Of a DNA stretch of 64,000 bases, positions 34,284 through 47,462 are shown piece after piece (the stretch's first letter is position 1; every line of letters starts with the position of its first letter). The position numbers and the translations under genes were made by a program. Origin of the DNA: Pisolithus tinctorius (Eukaryota; Basidiomycota; Agaricomycetes; Boletales; Pisolithaceae); NCBI GenBank assembly GCA_024663395.1, contig JANFAH010000002.1, positions 1,922,001 to 1,986,000 on the forward strand. The letters are read 5' to 3'. Under the pieces are notes generated by a model that saw nothing but the letters and a program-made list of their open reading frames with translations, was not told where the DNA came from and searched no databases.

Positions 34284-37200
34284 CTACTCATCTGATTCGT
34301 CCAAAGGGACACCAGCGAGTGCAGGGTCTGGTAGCAAATCGTCTTCCAAGCGATCCAAGTCACCTGTGGAAATTCCAGTCAACTGCATGACTTCAATACG
34401 AGAGTTGTTCTGCAGGAAATAGGGGTAAAGATGGAAGGCGGCAAAGCGGAATTTGGACATGGCTCCATCTAATTCTGCCAGGATGTACGAGCCTCCTTTG
34501 GTACACTGAACGACGATCATGGGGCCTAGGTAGTGTGGTTTGGTCTTGCGATCTAGTTCTCACTCAATATGTGAATTCTGCACGAGGACGAGTGACCCAG
34601 GGTCGAAGTCGAAGTCTTGGATGGTGTGCACAAAACAAGCAACGAAGTCTTTGACTGACGCAAAGTGGGATCTCAGAACGAGGTCATGGATTCAAGCAAG
34701 GTCTTCTGGACTTTTCTGGAGTTGGTGGGCACGATGGGCGATGAGATCTGATGTCGAGTAAAATTCTGCCTCAAAAGGGGCCAAGAATGTCACCTCGACA
34801 ATGTCAAAAGGGAGTCTAGGTTTGACACTGTGAGCCATATAAAATGGAGAAAACCCAGTTGCCTTGTGAACCGTAACCCTCTCTGCCCAGAACACCACAG
34901 GAGCTGCTTCTGACCACTTTGATGCTTCTCCTCCGCAACTCTTTACCAACACCTCCCTCACATTGAAATGCTGACGCTCAACAACTCCGTTAGCTTGTGA
35001 GTTATAGGGTGAGATTCGGATGTGGCGAATTCCGAGGGTTTTGGAAAGCCAATCAAGAGCGAGGATGTAGGGACCACCGTTGTCTGTGACAATTTCTGCA
35101 ACTGCACCCCAGCAGCACAAGATCTGTTCGAAAATGAATTTTCCGATGGACTTGCCAGTCTCCATGCGAAGCATAGCCCACTCTGGATAACTAGTAAGTG
35201 AACAGTGAGCTTGGGTGATGTAGCGAAATCTGTTCAACTTCGGCATTAAGAATGTGTCCATGCATGCTTTGAAGAGTAGGGGCTCAGGGATGGCGACGAC
35301 TGGCGGAATATGAACGTGATCCAGACAGAGTATTTGGCATTCGTGACATGACTTGACGTACCAGCGGACATCCTGCTCTAGCATAGGCCACCAGAAACAA
35401 GTCAGCAAATGCATGCGGGTCGAGAAGATACCCTTGTGCCCTAGTTCATCATGAGCCTGACGAAGAATCCCAAGGCACTTGTGAGAAGCGACTACTAGTT
35501 GGTGACGTCCTTGAGGCTCTTTCCTCCACAGCTCTCCTCCTTTGACAAAATACTGAGTGGCGAGACGCACCAGGCTTTCCAACTCCCCTTCCTCCAATCC
35601 TTCTGGCGCCTTCTTCATCTCCAAAAATTCCTTTACCACTTTCAACCTCTCCTCTCTCTGGATCGCTTTCTCTGAGCATGGAATTTCTGTCTCGTAGACA
35701 CTTGACGAGGTTTGTTCGGAGGAGTAGATGCCTAGACTCTGTGACAAGACCGAAGGTGAGTCTGACAAGGTACTTGGAATTTCCGAAGGGTAAGGCTGGG
35801 ACTCGAAACGGGCCTCCCTACAGTTCAAGAGCTCTACAGCGAAGGCTCCACACTCATCTATCCAGTCCTTGTAGTCCTCTTCCCCATCCTCATCTTCTGC
35901 TGCTTTCGGTCTCCTTGAAAGACCATCCAGCGCTGCATGCTTGTGTGCAGGGACATGTATGAGCTTGAAGTCAGATAAAAGAATTCCTGCAATCCAGTGG
36001 TTGATGGTAGTGTTGGGCTGTAAGTCAGGATTGTTAATCATCCCCTTTATATATTGTGCGTCAACCTTGACAACTAAATTCCGCATGCCGAAAATGTGAA
36101 GTCTGACGTCGTGTAAAGCGCGGAAAAGACCAAAGAGTTCCAGTTTGGCTTGGCTATAACGGCATTCACGGTCGTTGAGAGTTATCAAGCTGAACCTTGC
36201 AGGATAGTGTTTTTCATCTTCTCCCTCCTGCATGAGGAGGTATCCTATAGCAATGTTCGAAGTGTCGACTGCTAGAATGACCTTCTTATCGGAATTGTAG
36301 TCAATAGTGCATAGGGCAGGGGACGAGATGATAGCTTGGCGAAGATAGTCCATGGCTTCTTTGTGTTCATCATGGAATTCGAAGGAGATGTCTTTCTTGG
36401 TCAGCTCAACGAGGGGACGTGCATGTTTAGCGAAATCCTTGATAAAGATCCTGCAGTACGAGCAAAGACCTAAAAATCCACGCACTTTGGTGACGTTAGT
36501 GCAGTAGGGCCAATCTTTAATTTTTTGGACTTTAGCTTTGTCCGGAATTCTCCCCTTGAACGACACCTTATGCCCAACCACTATGATAGACGGCACGGCG
36601 ATGACACATTTCTTCGCTGAGACAGTAGCTCCTGCGTGATGCAGGCGATGTAAGACGCAGTTGATGTTCTGCAGATGTTCCCAGATGAAGCATCTGATCC
36701 CAGAGTTTTGTGCGATTGTCTGGTAGGTACTGTCGGAATTTTGGTAATGAGATTTGGGACCTTTGATCGGGCAATCGTCGATGAACGGGATGGTAACTTC
36801 CGGAATTTCATCCTTTAATATCCAACAGACGTCTCCGTGGAAAATTTGGATGGCATTTGTGTAGCCCATAGGTAGTTTGGTGAGTCGAAGGGTACCAATA
36901 GGGGTTTGGAAGGTAGTTAGATCGCGGTATTCGTCATGGATGGTGCGATGATCGTATCTGACCATAAGATTTAAAATTCCATAGACAGAGTGGCAGGCGA
37001 AAGCTTCTGCAATCAAGTCGACAAAAGGGGGAATGGCTGAATCCTGTATAGATACGGCATTCAGAGGTTGTAAGTCATGAACAAGGTGCAGAGATTTTCC
37101 ATCCTTTTTGACTACGCAGAACCATTTTGAGCGATAGGACGAAGTAGAAGGTTCATAGACACCTGTGGAAATCTTTTCTTTGATTATGCTGACGACATCA

Positions 37201-40200
37201 CAGAAAATGGCAGGAGGTATGGGGATATTCCACTCGACCCAGGGTTTGTGGGCTAGCATGGGTATCTTCAACAGTGGAAACATATCTTCTCAGAAGGTTC
37301 CTCTTTCTGAGGCATCCCAAGCGAAGGCGGTCTCGTGTGTCTTGACCAGCCATTGTACCAGATTTAACTCCATGGGCCAAAGGAACTTCGAAGGGTCCAG
37401 ATCAAGCTTGTCAGCCCTTTCCTGGGTGAACCTGGAGCCTGGCACAAATGGAGGAGGATGAGTAGGTAATACAGGTAAGTCTGCGAGAGGATCTCCAGCC
37501 TCCTGACGCTCTACCCGGAATTCCACAGGCATCAACATCAGTACAGGCCTGACCTTCTTTGCTACAGGTTTGTATTTTAAGATATGAAGGACAGAATCGA
37601 ACTGGTAAGTAGAATGTAAGGCTGAAATTGTCAGTGGTGAAACAGTAGTGCTAGTAGAAAATAAGAAAGGGTCATTCGAAGAAACAGAACTGGAATCGAA
37701 CGGGTCAACTGGGGGCATACTGTTGCTTTGTAAATCATAGAGCAATGCCGCAGCAGGATTTTGGGTAGTATCTGTAGAGAAAAGAGAAGCCAGCTTCGAA
37801 GGTAACAAGGCAGAATCAGAAACGTAGAGCGAACACACGGAGAAAACGTTATCATGGCCTCCTTGTGATCTAAACGAGTCATCGACTGACACTAAAAACC
37901 CTGCTCAGGTTGTTTCATGTGGCAACGCATCTCCTTGCATGCAAAGTAGTCTTCTTCGTCTTCGGAATTTACAAACCATGGAAGAGGCTGTAGTCTGTTT
38001 CAAGGGCGTGTCAGAATTAATACCTGTCTTCCCGAGTTAGGGTCACGAATCTCTAGGGACTGTTCCCCATCAGGGAAATCTCATAGGATGCTGGTGAGCA
38101 GACAGAAGAAGGGTCGCCTGAGAAGTAGATCAAATGGAGCATGATCAATGACCTGAATTTGGAGGTGCGCTTCGATATTCCCTATGCGCAAGGATGTGTT
38201 CTCTATGCGCAAGGATGTGTTCTCTATGCGCAAGGATGTGTTCTCTATGCGCAAGGATGTGTTCTCTATGACACCTAGAGTACTTTCTTTGGATTGGTTA
38301 GTGGCCTCGAGAGTCATGCTCATGTCAGAACGAAGAGGAGCCCCTAAGGCCTCCCATAGTTCACAATGCAAGGCTACCACCTGACAACCACTGTCCAGAA
38401 TGCATTCGACGTGGAGTTTGTTCATTAAGATGCCATCGACAGCACGTAAGGGGGCAGTAGCGAGGCCTACACACTTCCCTTCGATGTCTCTGACCCAGAA
38501 TTGTTCATAGGACGCCCAGGTAGGTGATGCCACAGCTTCTGACGCTGTTTCCAGGCTCCCAATCATTATCTTCTTCATCACAGCCAGTTCTCGGACCTGC
38601 TTACGAATCTCCAGGCTGACAGCAAGGAGGTCTTTGGTAGAGATCTCCATCTTCACTTCTAAGACTTGGTTTATGAGACGTCTGGTAGCAGCCACTTCAT
38701 TGAAACTGCTCTGGTATTGAAATTGGGGTGCGGGAATTGTTGTAGGCTTAGATTTCCTGGAATCTGTGGGATTAGAGATGGCCAGAGTTTTACTAATGGT
38801 TGGGATGTCTGTAACATGGGCAGGATCATTTGGAACGGAATTAACGACTGGCCTGGGGGCAGATGACACATTAGCAGGTGCTGGACTTGTTGTGGGGTTT
38901 CGCTGATGGCAGACCGGAATTTCTACACTGTCAAAACGAGCGACCTTCTTCTTCTTGATATTATTTTTCAATTCTTCTACTTGCACATAAGCTCTCACCA
39001 AGGTGCGCTGGTCTTCTTCATTGGCATTACTCTCTAGTTCTTCGTCGATTAGGTAGGAGGAGGGATGTAGGTCGACCTGAAACTCCATGGATTCTTCATT
39101 AGTGAAGAACATCGTGCTGACGAGATGAGGTGGGGTTTCACATCCTCGAGATGGGTTTGATGACTGGCTAGGATGTTGTACGGAGACAAGGTTTGCTGAG
39201 GCGATGATAGAATCGTGCATGGCAAGGAAGTTGTCGATCTTTTCTTTAAAGTTCCGTCCAGCAGCCATCCTAGGAATGTCAGAACCATCAGGCATAAATA
39301 CTCTTCCCCCTATCAGGGTGCATTTCCCAGCTTGTATGTATTCACGACACAGTGTGCACTCTGCCATATGGTGACCATTGGTGCTCCCACAGAAGAAACA
39401 CCATGGGTCAAAAGAGCAACAGAATTGGGCCTCTTGACCTTGCTGAGGGGGTGACGTGTCGGTAGGTTGTTGGGTGACTTGGACATACTTGCATTTTAAG
39501 ATAGTGGGGACAGTCGATGAAGAAGGGGGTGTGGAGTTCTGGGGAAACAAGGCCGAAGAATCAGGTTGAGGGAGATTTTGTTTTGCTCCACTGAGTAGGT
39601 AGTTAGCATGCTTGTAGACCAGATTGAACTCCCAAGGTTCATCGATGTCATGATCTAGGTCTGAAAGTTGCAATCATGGGAGCAAGGAATTCCGGAACCT
39701 CAGGGGAAATCCCTCAAGGAATTTCTCATTGATGTAGTCCTCAGGGAGCTTCTTCTTCTGGACGAGGCCCAGGATGTGTCGGAATTCCCAGACGTATTTA
39801 CTGAGATCTTCCAGCGATCCCATAGGTTTCTGGACTTGATGGTAGAGTAGGGTTTCCAGGTTGGCTTTGGTGTAGCGGCGATCTTGCACCGAGGCACCTG
39901 GGTAGTAGTTCAGGAGTTCTTTGGAAAACGCGTCCCAGTCATTGAAGCTGTTGGTTGCAGTGTCTAAGGTGGACCAAAATTCCGCCTCATTGTGATCGGC
40001 ATAACGGATGACCCAGTGGATTTTATCTCTTCTGGTGTCAAGGCCAGCTTCGATGCAGAGTTGTTCGACATCTTCAAGGTAGCAAGTGATGTCTTCAGTA
40101 CGACCGGAAAACTTTGGGGCTTTGTTAGAGCCCCTAAGTGGCATGTCTCTAGCTCCAGACATTATGCAAATGGATGCGGAATTTAAGAGTGGGGCAACTG

Positions 40201-40363
40201 AGGTATTCTGAGTGGGAACTTGGGCAGGGGAAACAATAGCGGGATTTAAAGTGAGTGATTGCGAAGGGATAAGGAGTTGTTCAGCAGCGAGTTCGGAATT
40301 ACTAGATGACAAGGGCGAAGAAGAGGTGAGTTCTGAGGGAGGCGAAAGTTCTTGATGCTCCAC
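34284..40363 (-). pseudogene. Gag-pol of Gypsy element, broken by TGA stops
   Basis: Gag starts at 40363 (capsid region with APKFSGRTEDITCYLEDVEQ), then a zinc knuckle (CFFCGSTNGHHMAEC, about 39390) and an aspartic protease DSG (in ILDSGCQVV, about 38395). Reverse transcriptase follows (MGYTNAIQIFHGD and the FIDD active site, about 36780), then RNase H (VILAVDTSNIAIGYLL), then integrase with an HHCC finger and D,D,E (in FLMPK, VTDNGG, VVERQH). It ends at a TAG at 34284-34286. TGA interrupts the frame at 39674, 38081, 37290, 34692 and about 34571; each flanking peptide continues in register or nearly so. A possible frameshift lies around 37890-37930. Confidence 0.88.
38176..38270 (-). repeat. 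21-bp tandem repeat within the protease region
   Basis: The plus-strand unit ATGCGCAAGGATGTGTTCTC(T) is repeated four times in a row after a variant copy. In gag-pol it encodes repeated IENTSLR between the protease DSG motif and the next domain. In-frame, so tolerated by the reading frame. Confidence 0.9.
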
Positions 40364-40621
40364 AGGAGGATCGAAGGGTTCGTCAAAGTCGAAACCTCCT
40401 GGAAATGCTGGGTAAAACGCTGGGGACTCTGGGCTCCAGAAGATCTTGTCTAACCTGAGATCTGAGTCTGATGAGTGTGGCTCTGAAATATCTCTAGGAT
40501 CAGTTACCAGAATTAAGATTTCTGATGAGGAAATAGATAGTCTGTGGAAGGGCTCTAGGAGCTCTTCAAGTTCGGTTCTTTGATGAGTGGGTTGTAAGGA
40601 TCTCCTTTCCAGATCTACAGA

Positions 40622-40640
40622 CCCCTTGTGGTGGGCTCCA
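40622..40640 (-). promoter_or_regulatory. Primer-binding site of Gypsy element
   Basis: Minus-strand TGGAGCCCACCACAAGGGG, beginning with TGG as expected for pairing with a tRNA CCA end. The same sequence with two A-to-G differences lies next to the 5' LTR of the non-autonomous element (58447-58465). The tRNA is not identified. Confidence 0.7.
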
Positions 40641-40646
40641 AAATGA

Positions 40647-41665
40647 TGTGGGACACTACCTCTAGGTAGCGTGTGAATAGGGGAAAGCTGTAGGGAAAAT
40701 CCCTAGGCTCAACCCAAGGGGTGCTGAGTAGGAAGGAGACATAGAATGCGATGGTAGAGTCGGTCAAAGAGTCGAATGTGAGTCACGGAATTTAATTCCG
40801 CAGAGTCGAAGGTAGGGACAGACTTGCTTTTGAAATTCTGGACGACGATCTTGCACCAAGGAGGTAACTCCAAGACGAATTAAATGCGTGGGAGAGGCAA
40901 ATGAGTACTAGCAGAACAAGGACACAAAGACACAGTAGACACAGTAGATGCAAAGACACAGATACACAGCAGACACAGAGGACACGAAGACTCTTTGAAC
41001 TCTTCAGACTCGCAGAAGACACAGAATGTGGGTCCTAAAAAGATTATTCTCATTTCATCGCTGAGGCAGAATTATATAGTACATGGTTAGTAAGGTACTG
41101 ATCGGAGAAATGTGGGGCAGGAGAAGCAAAACTCCGAAAAATAAAGGGGATGACGTGTCAGACGTCAAAGCCATACAGCAACGTATGAAAACAAACTGTA
41201 AGGTAGTAACTGAGAAAGACAACAGGAAAGACAAGTATCTTCCGACAGGACGAGTGTACACTGTACCATAGAGTGGAACGCAAAGGGTAGAGGCCATAGG
41301 TAGAAAGGGGTTCTCGCATTGAGGAGAAAGGTTCGTGGGAAAGGAACGAGAGGGGTAACCGGAGTTTTTACTGATGATCTACATGGCTTCCTGGCTACAT
41401 GGTGAAGCGAGGGTCGAGGTGACACGACTGCGGAATTCCAGATAGACAAATGTTGGGTTGACATTGACATGGAATTTCGGGATGATGACTGATGTGCATT
41501 ACTGATGGATAGGGAAGCTCCAAAGGTTCGACGGGCAAGGTGGTGCACGAGGCAGATGCATGAGGCAGATGGGATAATTCTGAAGATGACAGACATGGAT
41601 GGTAATGGTGGAATTTTGGTGTTGGCATCCCTATTTCGGCCTCAGGGAGTATACTACTCCCTACA
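40647..41665 (-). repeat. 5' LTR of Gypsy element
   Basis: Same length as the partner LTR. The primer-binding site lies six bases inside it. Confidence 0.92.
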
Positions 41666-44600
41666 CCGTACTGTCCCGCGTGCACCATTCACAACTTTTC
41701 CAGCAACACAAAGGTTTTCCATGATGATGACCGGCATACCCGGCAGGAGCGGGAGTCGACCAAGGATATCTTTGGATTCCTTCGGATGTAGCATTGCCAG
41801 CCACTCGTCCTCCTCTCCAGTGAAATGTTCCCCATCACAGAAATGCTCTGCATAGCAATATTCGAACGGTTGACCTGTATCGCAAGCGAATGATTTCGCC
41901 ATCTCTTCATTCCAACAATCGCGCAGTTGACGTTCACCAAAGACAATTGGGGCCTCGGAGAAATGTAGGAAATCTTCCTTTGAGTTTGATCATAATTTGG
42001 TAAGCAGTCTCAGTTGCAAACAGTGCCAATCAGAGGGGGGTGAGCCAGGCAACGTTGTTGCTGTTCCAAGTCTGATCCGACCAAGCATTTCAATAAAAGT
42101 GGGATCTGCTCTTGCTCATTCATTTTCGACAAGTTGAACTACATGAGTCAGGGATCTCCATAGAAAGGCTCCAAATAAACGCTGTTGAGCTTTGACAGTT
42201 TCAAAGGTACATCTTGCTAAGTTATTTACAACGGCATGCGAATACAAGGCAGTACCACTCACAGGCCAAAGTTGGGCCATATCGCCAGCGAAGATGACAT
42301 TGACACCACCAAAAGGTTTATCTTTACTCTCAGGATCTCCTGGCTTCGCAAGACTTATATGGTTTGCTATATCGGAGAGCAGTTCTGCAGAAATCATCGA
42401 AACTTCGTCCAAAACCAAATACGTGACATCTTGCCATATTTCCTGCAACTCGTCGATGTCGACATTCCCTCCGTATCATCTGTCTTTTCCCTGAGTTCAA
42501 GAATTCATTAGAGTAAGTGCGTGGATTGTAAAACCATCAATGAGGCATGCGGCACTACCTGTCGGGGCACTCAACAGAATCTCTTGGGAGCGACCGAGTT
42601 GAGCAAACACATCCACAATCGCCTGTATGAGATGACTTTTCCTGGATCCTCCGATACCAGTGATGAACATCATCATTTGTTCCGGGTCATCCCACAACAT
42701 GTGCTCGATTATTATCGTAAAGGCATGTTTTTGTTCTTCATTATTCTGAAGTGTCCACTTTGAAATCATATGTGACAGGAAGGTTTCTCATTCAAGGTTC
42801 TTTGCCATGGCCTGATTAGCAGAGCATGCACTTTCCACTGTACCAACGTCAAGGGATGGAGACCACTTGTTGAGAGAGGTATGAGGACACTTTCTACTCG
42901 TTGATGCCTCATCAACGTCGATGTCCTCACTAACCGCAGATCTTTCAGGTCATTTGCGCTTTCGCTGCGAATTCATGTATGTATTATGGAGAGAAATCTG
43001 ATCTTCCATATCAAAACTGACTTCAAGGATTCAGCCATCGAAGGTATTCGAATGCTCATGCCGCTTCAGATTCCCATGAAGTGCCCGCAACATAGCAATG
43101 ATGTCCAACTCGTCCTGAGGGAGGACGGCACCTGACTGGTCATCTAAATCTCCAGAAAGCTGGGACTCAGACTCACACTGGTCTGTTTGATCCAGGTCCA
43201 AATCGAGAATGAGTGCTTCTTTTAAGAGTTCTACATCAAATCCACTGGCTTTCTGTACCCGGAAATCAGAAGAGTCTTTCCCCCACGGCGTCTTCTTATT
43301 ATACTCGTCCCACACAACATCCCTGGCATCCCTACACTCCAATTCAATGAGGAAGTTCGATATTATGCTGGAGGCAGAAGCTCCGAAGTGGTAAGCATCA
43401 AATGCTTCAGTCCAACATGAATAACCACAGAGCAGATCGGAGGGTTTTCACCACATACAGAAGAGAAGTAACATTGCCCGGCAGAACTCTTCCATGTGCC
43501 AGTCAACCTTGCGGGGCAAAGGAATCGATTCCCCTAGCAAAATGGGCATGACGAAGGTGTTGCACATACACAGTTTGTGAGTACTGAATTGCAGATGCAT
43601 GGGATCTGCGAATGGCACTCGAAATCTGCACGAATATGCTGGATGTTTGGCAGCTGAACCCGTCGCGTCATTTTCATGCACTGTGTGTTTTTCAAGTGCC
43701 ATGTCTGTATTGCTTCCAGTCCGTTTAACTTTTTGCATTTGTTCCCAGAACTGCCATAAGCACATCTCCTCGAAAGGTGCCATGGTGGGATGCATTGTGT
43801 AATCCAAAGGTTCCAACACCACAGACAGCGTATCATCGGATGCATGTGCCATACACATCGAACCACACACATTTCCAGGACAATCTGCACCGGCTTGTGC
43901 TCCACAGTCGCAATCACCGTCGATGTGAAGCTCATGCAGCAACACTATGTCAATAAATTCATAAAATTGTATGGTATGGAACTCATGGCTAGTGTAATAA
44001 TCACCACCTCCGATTAAATAGCTCATAACCTGTTGGTGGGAGACCTTGCGCCTGCCCATCATAGCATTGACGGCTTTTGTCAGCAAGTTTCGTTTGCACA
44101 CTGTTGAAGAAGCCTCCACATCACCCATAAAATGTTTCCGATGACTGTCCATAGCTGCACGAATGGCCTGAAGACCGACATGTACTTGTAATTCGTTTTT
44201 GGTGATATAATCACTGACATAGTAAGTCAATGCTTTCGCTGCTGCACCAGACCCAATGAACTTAATGTCCATGTTACATTGCAACAGGAATAAAACAACG
44301 TTGTTATAATTATTGATCCATGGATGATGTCACCGAAGAAGGATAGATTGTGTCTCAGGATCGAGGTAAGACAGCGCGCAGATGGAACCATCAATTCGCA
44401 TCCGACAATTCTCATCTTGGGGTTCCTCTCCGGGGTGAAGATGTTTAAAACAGGTTGGGGTATGTTCATGCCAATTACACTGAATTGCAAGGCACGTGAC
44501 AAATTCATGAAATGCATCTTTGAAGACACTCTGCTCACACATGGCAATCTGAGGTGGCTCCTGTAAATGAGGATCGGGTGCATCCTCCACTCGTGTGGGT

Positions 44601-45600
44601 TTTGATGAACCTGTATCTCCAATGCTCTCAATCATCATTCCAGGGAGTTCACACCGGATAACGTCCTCCAACCAGCGGAAGAGCAAACCTTCAAACCATT
44701 TGTCATTCATCATCATCGACCGCAACTGTTCTGGATTTGGATGTCCATCGATCCACAGCAACATATGGCAGTGAAGGGTCCCTCTTCCCTGCGCCTCCAC
44801 CATACCATAGTATCCAGAACATCTTCCAAACAAACTGCTGCCATTGTTATATTTAATAACAATGTCTATGAAACCCTGGATAAGAACGTCGAATGCCTTA
44901 GCTGCAGCGGCTGGATGGGAAGCAATGAAGACAGCCTGCTCATATGCCCCGAGTTGGCGCCATAGAGATATGTCTAGACCCCCAAAGTGAGCGACAAGAA
45001 CATTCGTCAGGTCATGTGGATTTAAAGTTAGGAAAAATGCAGGGGTACACAGTTGCCATGTCAGTGAGCGAATTTCGTTGCACCGACATAGCTTGTACCC
45101 ATCACTGCCAGGCAATGAATGACAGATTACATTTAGCTCTCGAAACAATTGGAGCATGCCCCTTTTGCCAATGGTCTCGACCTTCGCCCTTGGGTCCCAT
45201 TCCAATTTCTCAGCCAAAGATGTTATGAAGGACTCAGCCTCATGAATGTCACTTACAAGGCTGTGGCATCATGCTGACGGTATGGAGAATGCCACATTCT
45301 CACTTGCTGCCCGTTTCTGCAAAATATTCCAGCATACGAAAGGAAAACTCGGGTCTTGTGTGAAGGGCGAATCCACTTGTCGCAGCAAATTTTTCAATTG
45401 ATGTTGGAAGGAAATGTGTTGTTCGATTTGCAGCATACCTTAAAAAAAACCCAAGCCGTGGAAAACAATCCTTTGCCTTGCAATCTTTGGGAATCCACTG
45501 CGTATTCCTCAGAATGATATAGCCACTAAGGGAATGCAAAGCTGGAATTGGGATCAGCTGTGTGCAGGGTCCAATGTGGGACGATGGCACTGATATTGTT
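41666..45600 (-). pseudogene. Helitron Rep-helicase, N-terminal to middle part
   Basis: Read on the minus strand, a Helitron-like N domain (45217 onward) includes the HUH relaxase motif in GTLHCHMLLW (about 44770). It also has the paired catalytic tyrosines in YYVSDYITK (about 44210). A Pif1-type helicase follows: P-loop ITGIGGSRKSH (about 42650), LVLDEVSMIS (about 42400), GDMAQLWPVSG, and LPGMPVIIMENL near 41740. It ends at the Gypsy insertion and resumes at 31111. At least seven in-frame stops are present (44330, 43448, 43031, 42497, about 42485, 42116 and others), all those checked being TGA. The P-loop Gly before Lys is Arg. Rolling-circle transposition by this copy is not possible. Confidence 0.9.
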
Positions 45601-47079
45601 GATTATGCAAAATGCGCTAAGGGGAATTAGCTGCATTTGCTCGCGGAAGCTAACCTCATCATCTTGGTGTCTGAGGTACACATGGTAGCACGCTGGGAGG
45701 GGAGGAGTATAGCTGGCATGCAACACCGTCACCAGAATCAAGCTATTAAGCTGATTCTGAAGGAATTATGTATCAGTCCCACATTGTGAAAAATTGATGT
45801 AAAACCTACCAAGTCCATTGCTAGGTTTGCAAACCAATGCGTGGGCCATCCTGCTGTAGGATAAGTCCAAGTAGCTGTATAATACAAGCTAGATGGCTTA
45901 GATAACAACAATAATAAATGAAGGGAACGAATCGTTCGTCCCAAGGGATTCTGGACTGTCGGGAGTAGAAGGAGAGACCCAGCGCTTTGTAGCGGTAGTG
46001 TTTCATGACGTGCGCGGCGTGGTCTGCGGAGTAGTACTGGTGATGCGAGCGGTGCGAGTGGTATACATAGTTCGTGCGCGGCGGAATGCGAGATGTGTGG
46101 TGTAGACAAAGTGGAAAGGAAACTCATGGTGACCTTCCAAGTGCCAAAAGGTATCCTTCTGTACCTAAGTACAGGGCTTTTATAGTCCAGACAAACCCGG
46201 AACCTAAGTAAGACAGGGTACAGTAAGGGAAGGCCGCGCGACAGCGCGTACTCAGAAGACAGGCCAAAACAGAGGCCGAGGGTATACTACAAGCACTAAA
46301 AGAATAGAGACCGTGATAAAAAAAAAGAGTCTGAGGAAAAACAACAACCGGAGCACAGCGGCCGTGGGTATAGCATTGCGCGAGAAGGAGCGAGGGCATG
46401 GGAAGGTAGTGCGTGAACAATGGCAAACACAAGAGGGGAGCAGACGTAACAGTAGTCACGGAACGGTTAATGATAGGGGCTTACGCATCCAGGGAATGCG
46501 GATTCCTCACACCGCGATATTGGCAGTCTGCTTCAGATGTACAGAGGCCACCTCAATCCAGCACACCAAGTAGATGATACCCATCTCTACCACAGACTGG
46601 CAAGATGGGTGTGATTGGCTGGCGATGAATGGCTCCAGACAATTTTCAAAGGCAGAATGTGGATAATGAACGACTTCCATCAAATCGAGCATATTGATGA
46701 GTCGAAGGCCCTGAGACGCTGCACCATACTGGTCCCTTGCAGATGTGCCCAATTCTCTCGCAATGGCATTCGCAGCACACACAAGGTGCCTATTGAGGGT
46801 GGGATCGAATGGCGTGTCGCTGGGAGTGGTGTTTCCACAGTAGCGAGATACCACGGCATGTAAGGCACGCAGGACTACAATTATCAATGTCAATGGCATA
46901 TCAGATTAAGCTCATGCCCATACCCTGATCGCAATGTGGAACAGGTGCCAATCCCCATTGTTCCATTTGAAGAGATTGCTGTTCGGATGGAAGTTCACCT
47001 ACATAATCAATGGATATCACCGATCACATGAATGGAACCAAATAAATGCTCACCATTGTGACGAGACCTAAACAACAGG
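45601..47079. other. Unassigned stretch between Helitron and chromovirus
   Basis: Minus-strand open frames at 45738-46127 and 46507-46899 look partly coding but match nothing I know. The Helitron 5' end (expected TC next to an A/T target site) should lie here and was not located. Confidence 0.35.
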
Positions 47080-47451
47080 ATTTGTTGTAGGCTCGCACCA
47101 AGAACCAACAGAGAAGAAGAGAGAGAGAGGAGAGGAGACGGCTTAGAAGCAGGCGACTTTAGGACTCGAAGACCCAAATGAACTAGCTTGGAGCTAGCTG
47201 GGTGATTGAGTGAAGATACTTATACTACAGTACATGAGGCAACGGCGAGGCGTACATGAGGTCCATGACATCATAATGATGTCATAATGATATCATAGTG
47301 GAGTGGAACGTACCAGAAGGAGGAAGCAAGGTAAAGGCGAGGCGAGGTCCAGACCGGGGTCTGGGCCGAGTCCAAGAGATAAGATAAGACGAAAAGATTA
47401 GATAAGAGAAAAAGGAAAAGAGAAGAAAAGAAAAGAGTACATATCGTAACA
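47080..47451 (-). repeat. Probable 3' LTR of chromovirus
   Basis: On the minus strand a purine tract (AAGGAGGGGATAG, about 47464-47452) is followed by TGTTACGATATG, a typical polypurine tract and LTR start. The far end is uncertain because no partner LTR is present; GAGCCTACAACA near 47080 is a candidate. Confidence 0.55.
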
Positions 47452-47462
47452 CTATCCCCTCC

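Larger units (their letters stand above)
31112..41665 (-). mobile_element. Ty3/Gypsy element, 10.55 kb, nested in a Helitron
   Basis: Two LTRs of exactly 1019 bp (31112-32130 and 40647-41665) start TGTGGGACA and end CCCTACA. Gag-pol is on the minus strand, so the 5' LTR is the right one, with a primer-binding site at 40622-40640. The flanks CTGT (31108-31111) and CCGT (41666-41669) look like a 4-bp target duplication with one C-to-T change. Removing the element and one copy restores the helicase frame. A second gene lies antisense between pol and the 3' LTR. All coding parts carry TGA stops, so this copy is dead. Confidence 0.9.

Noticed and set aside
31112..41665. Small frames in both LTRs (for example 31257-31487 and 40792-41022)
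   Set aside because: They are repeated because the LTRs are repeated and the sequence is a GACACAGTA-type simple repeat; no evidence of coding.
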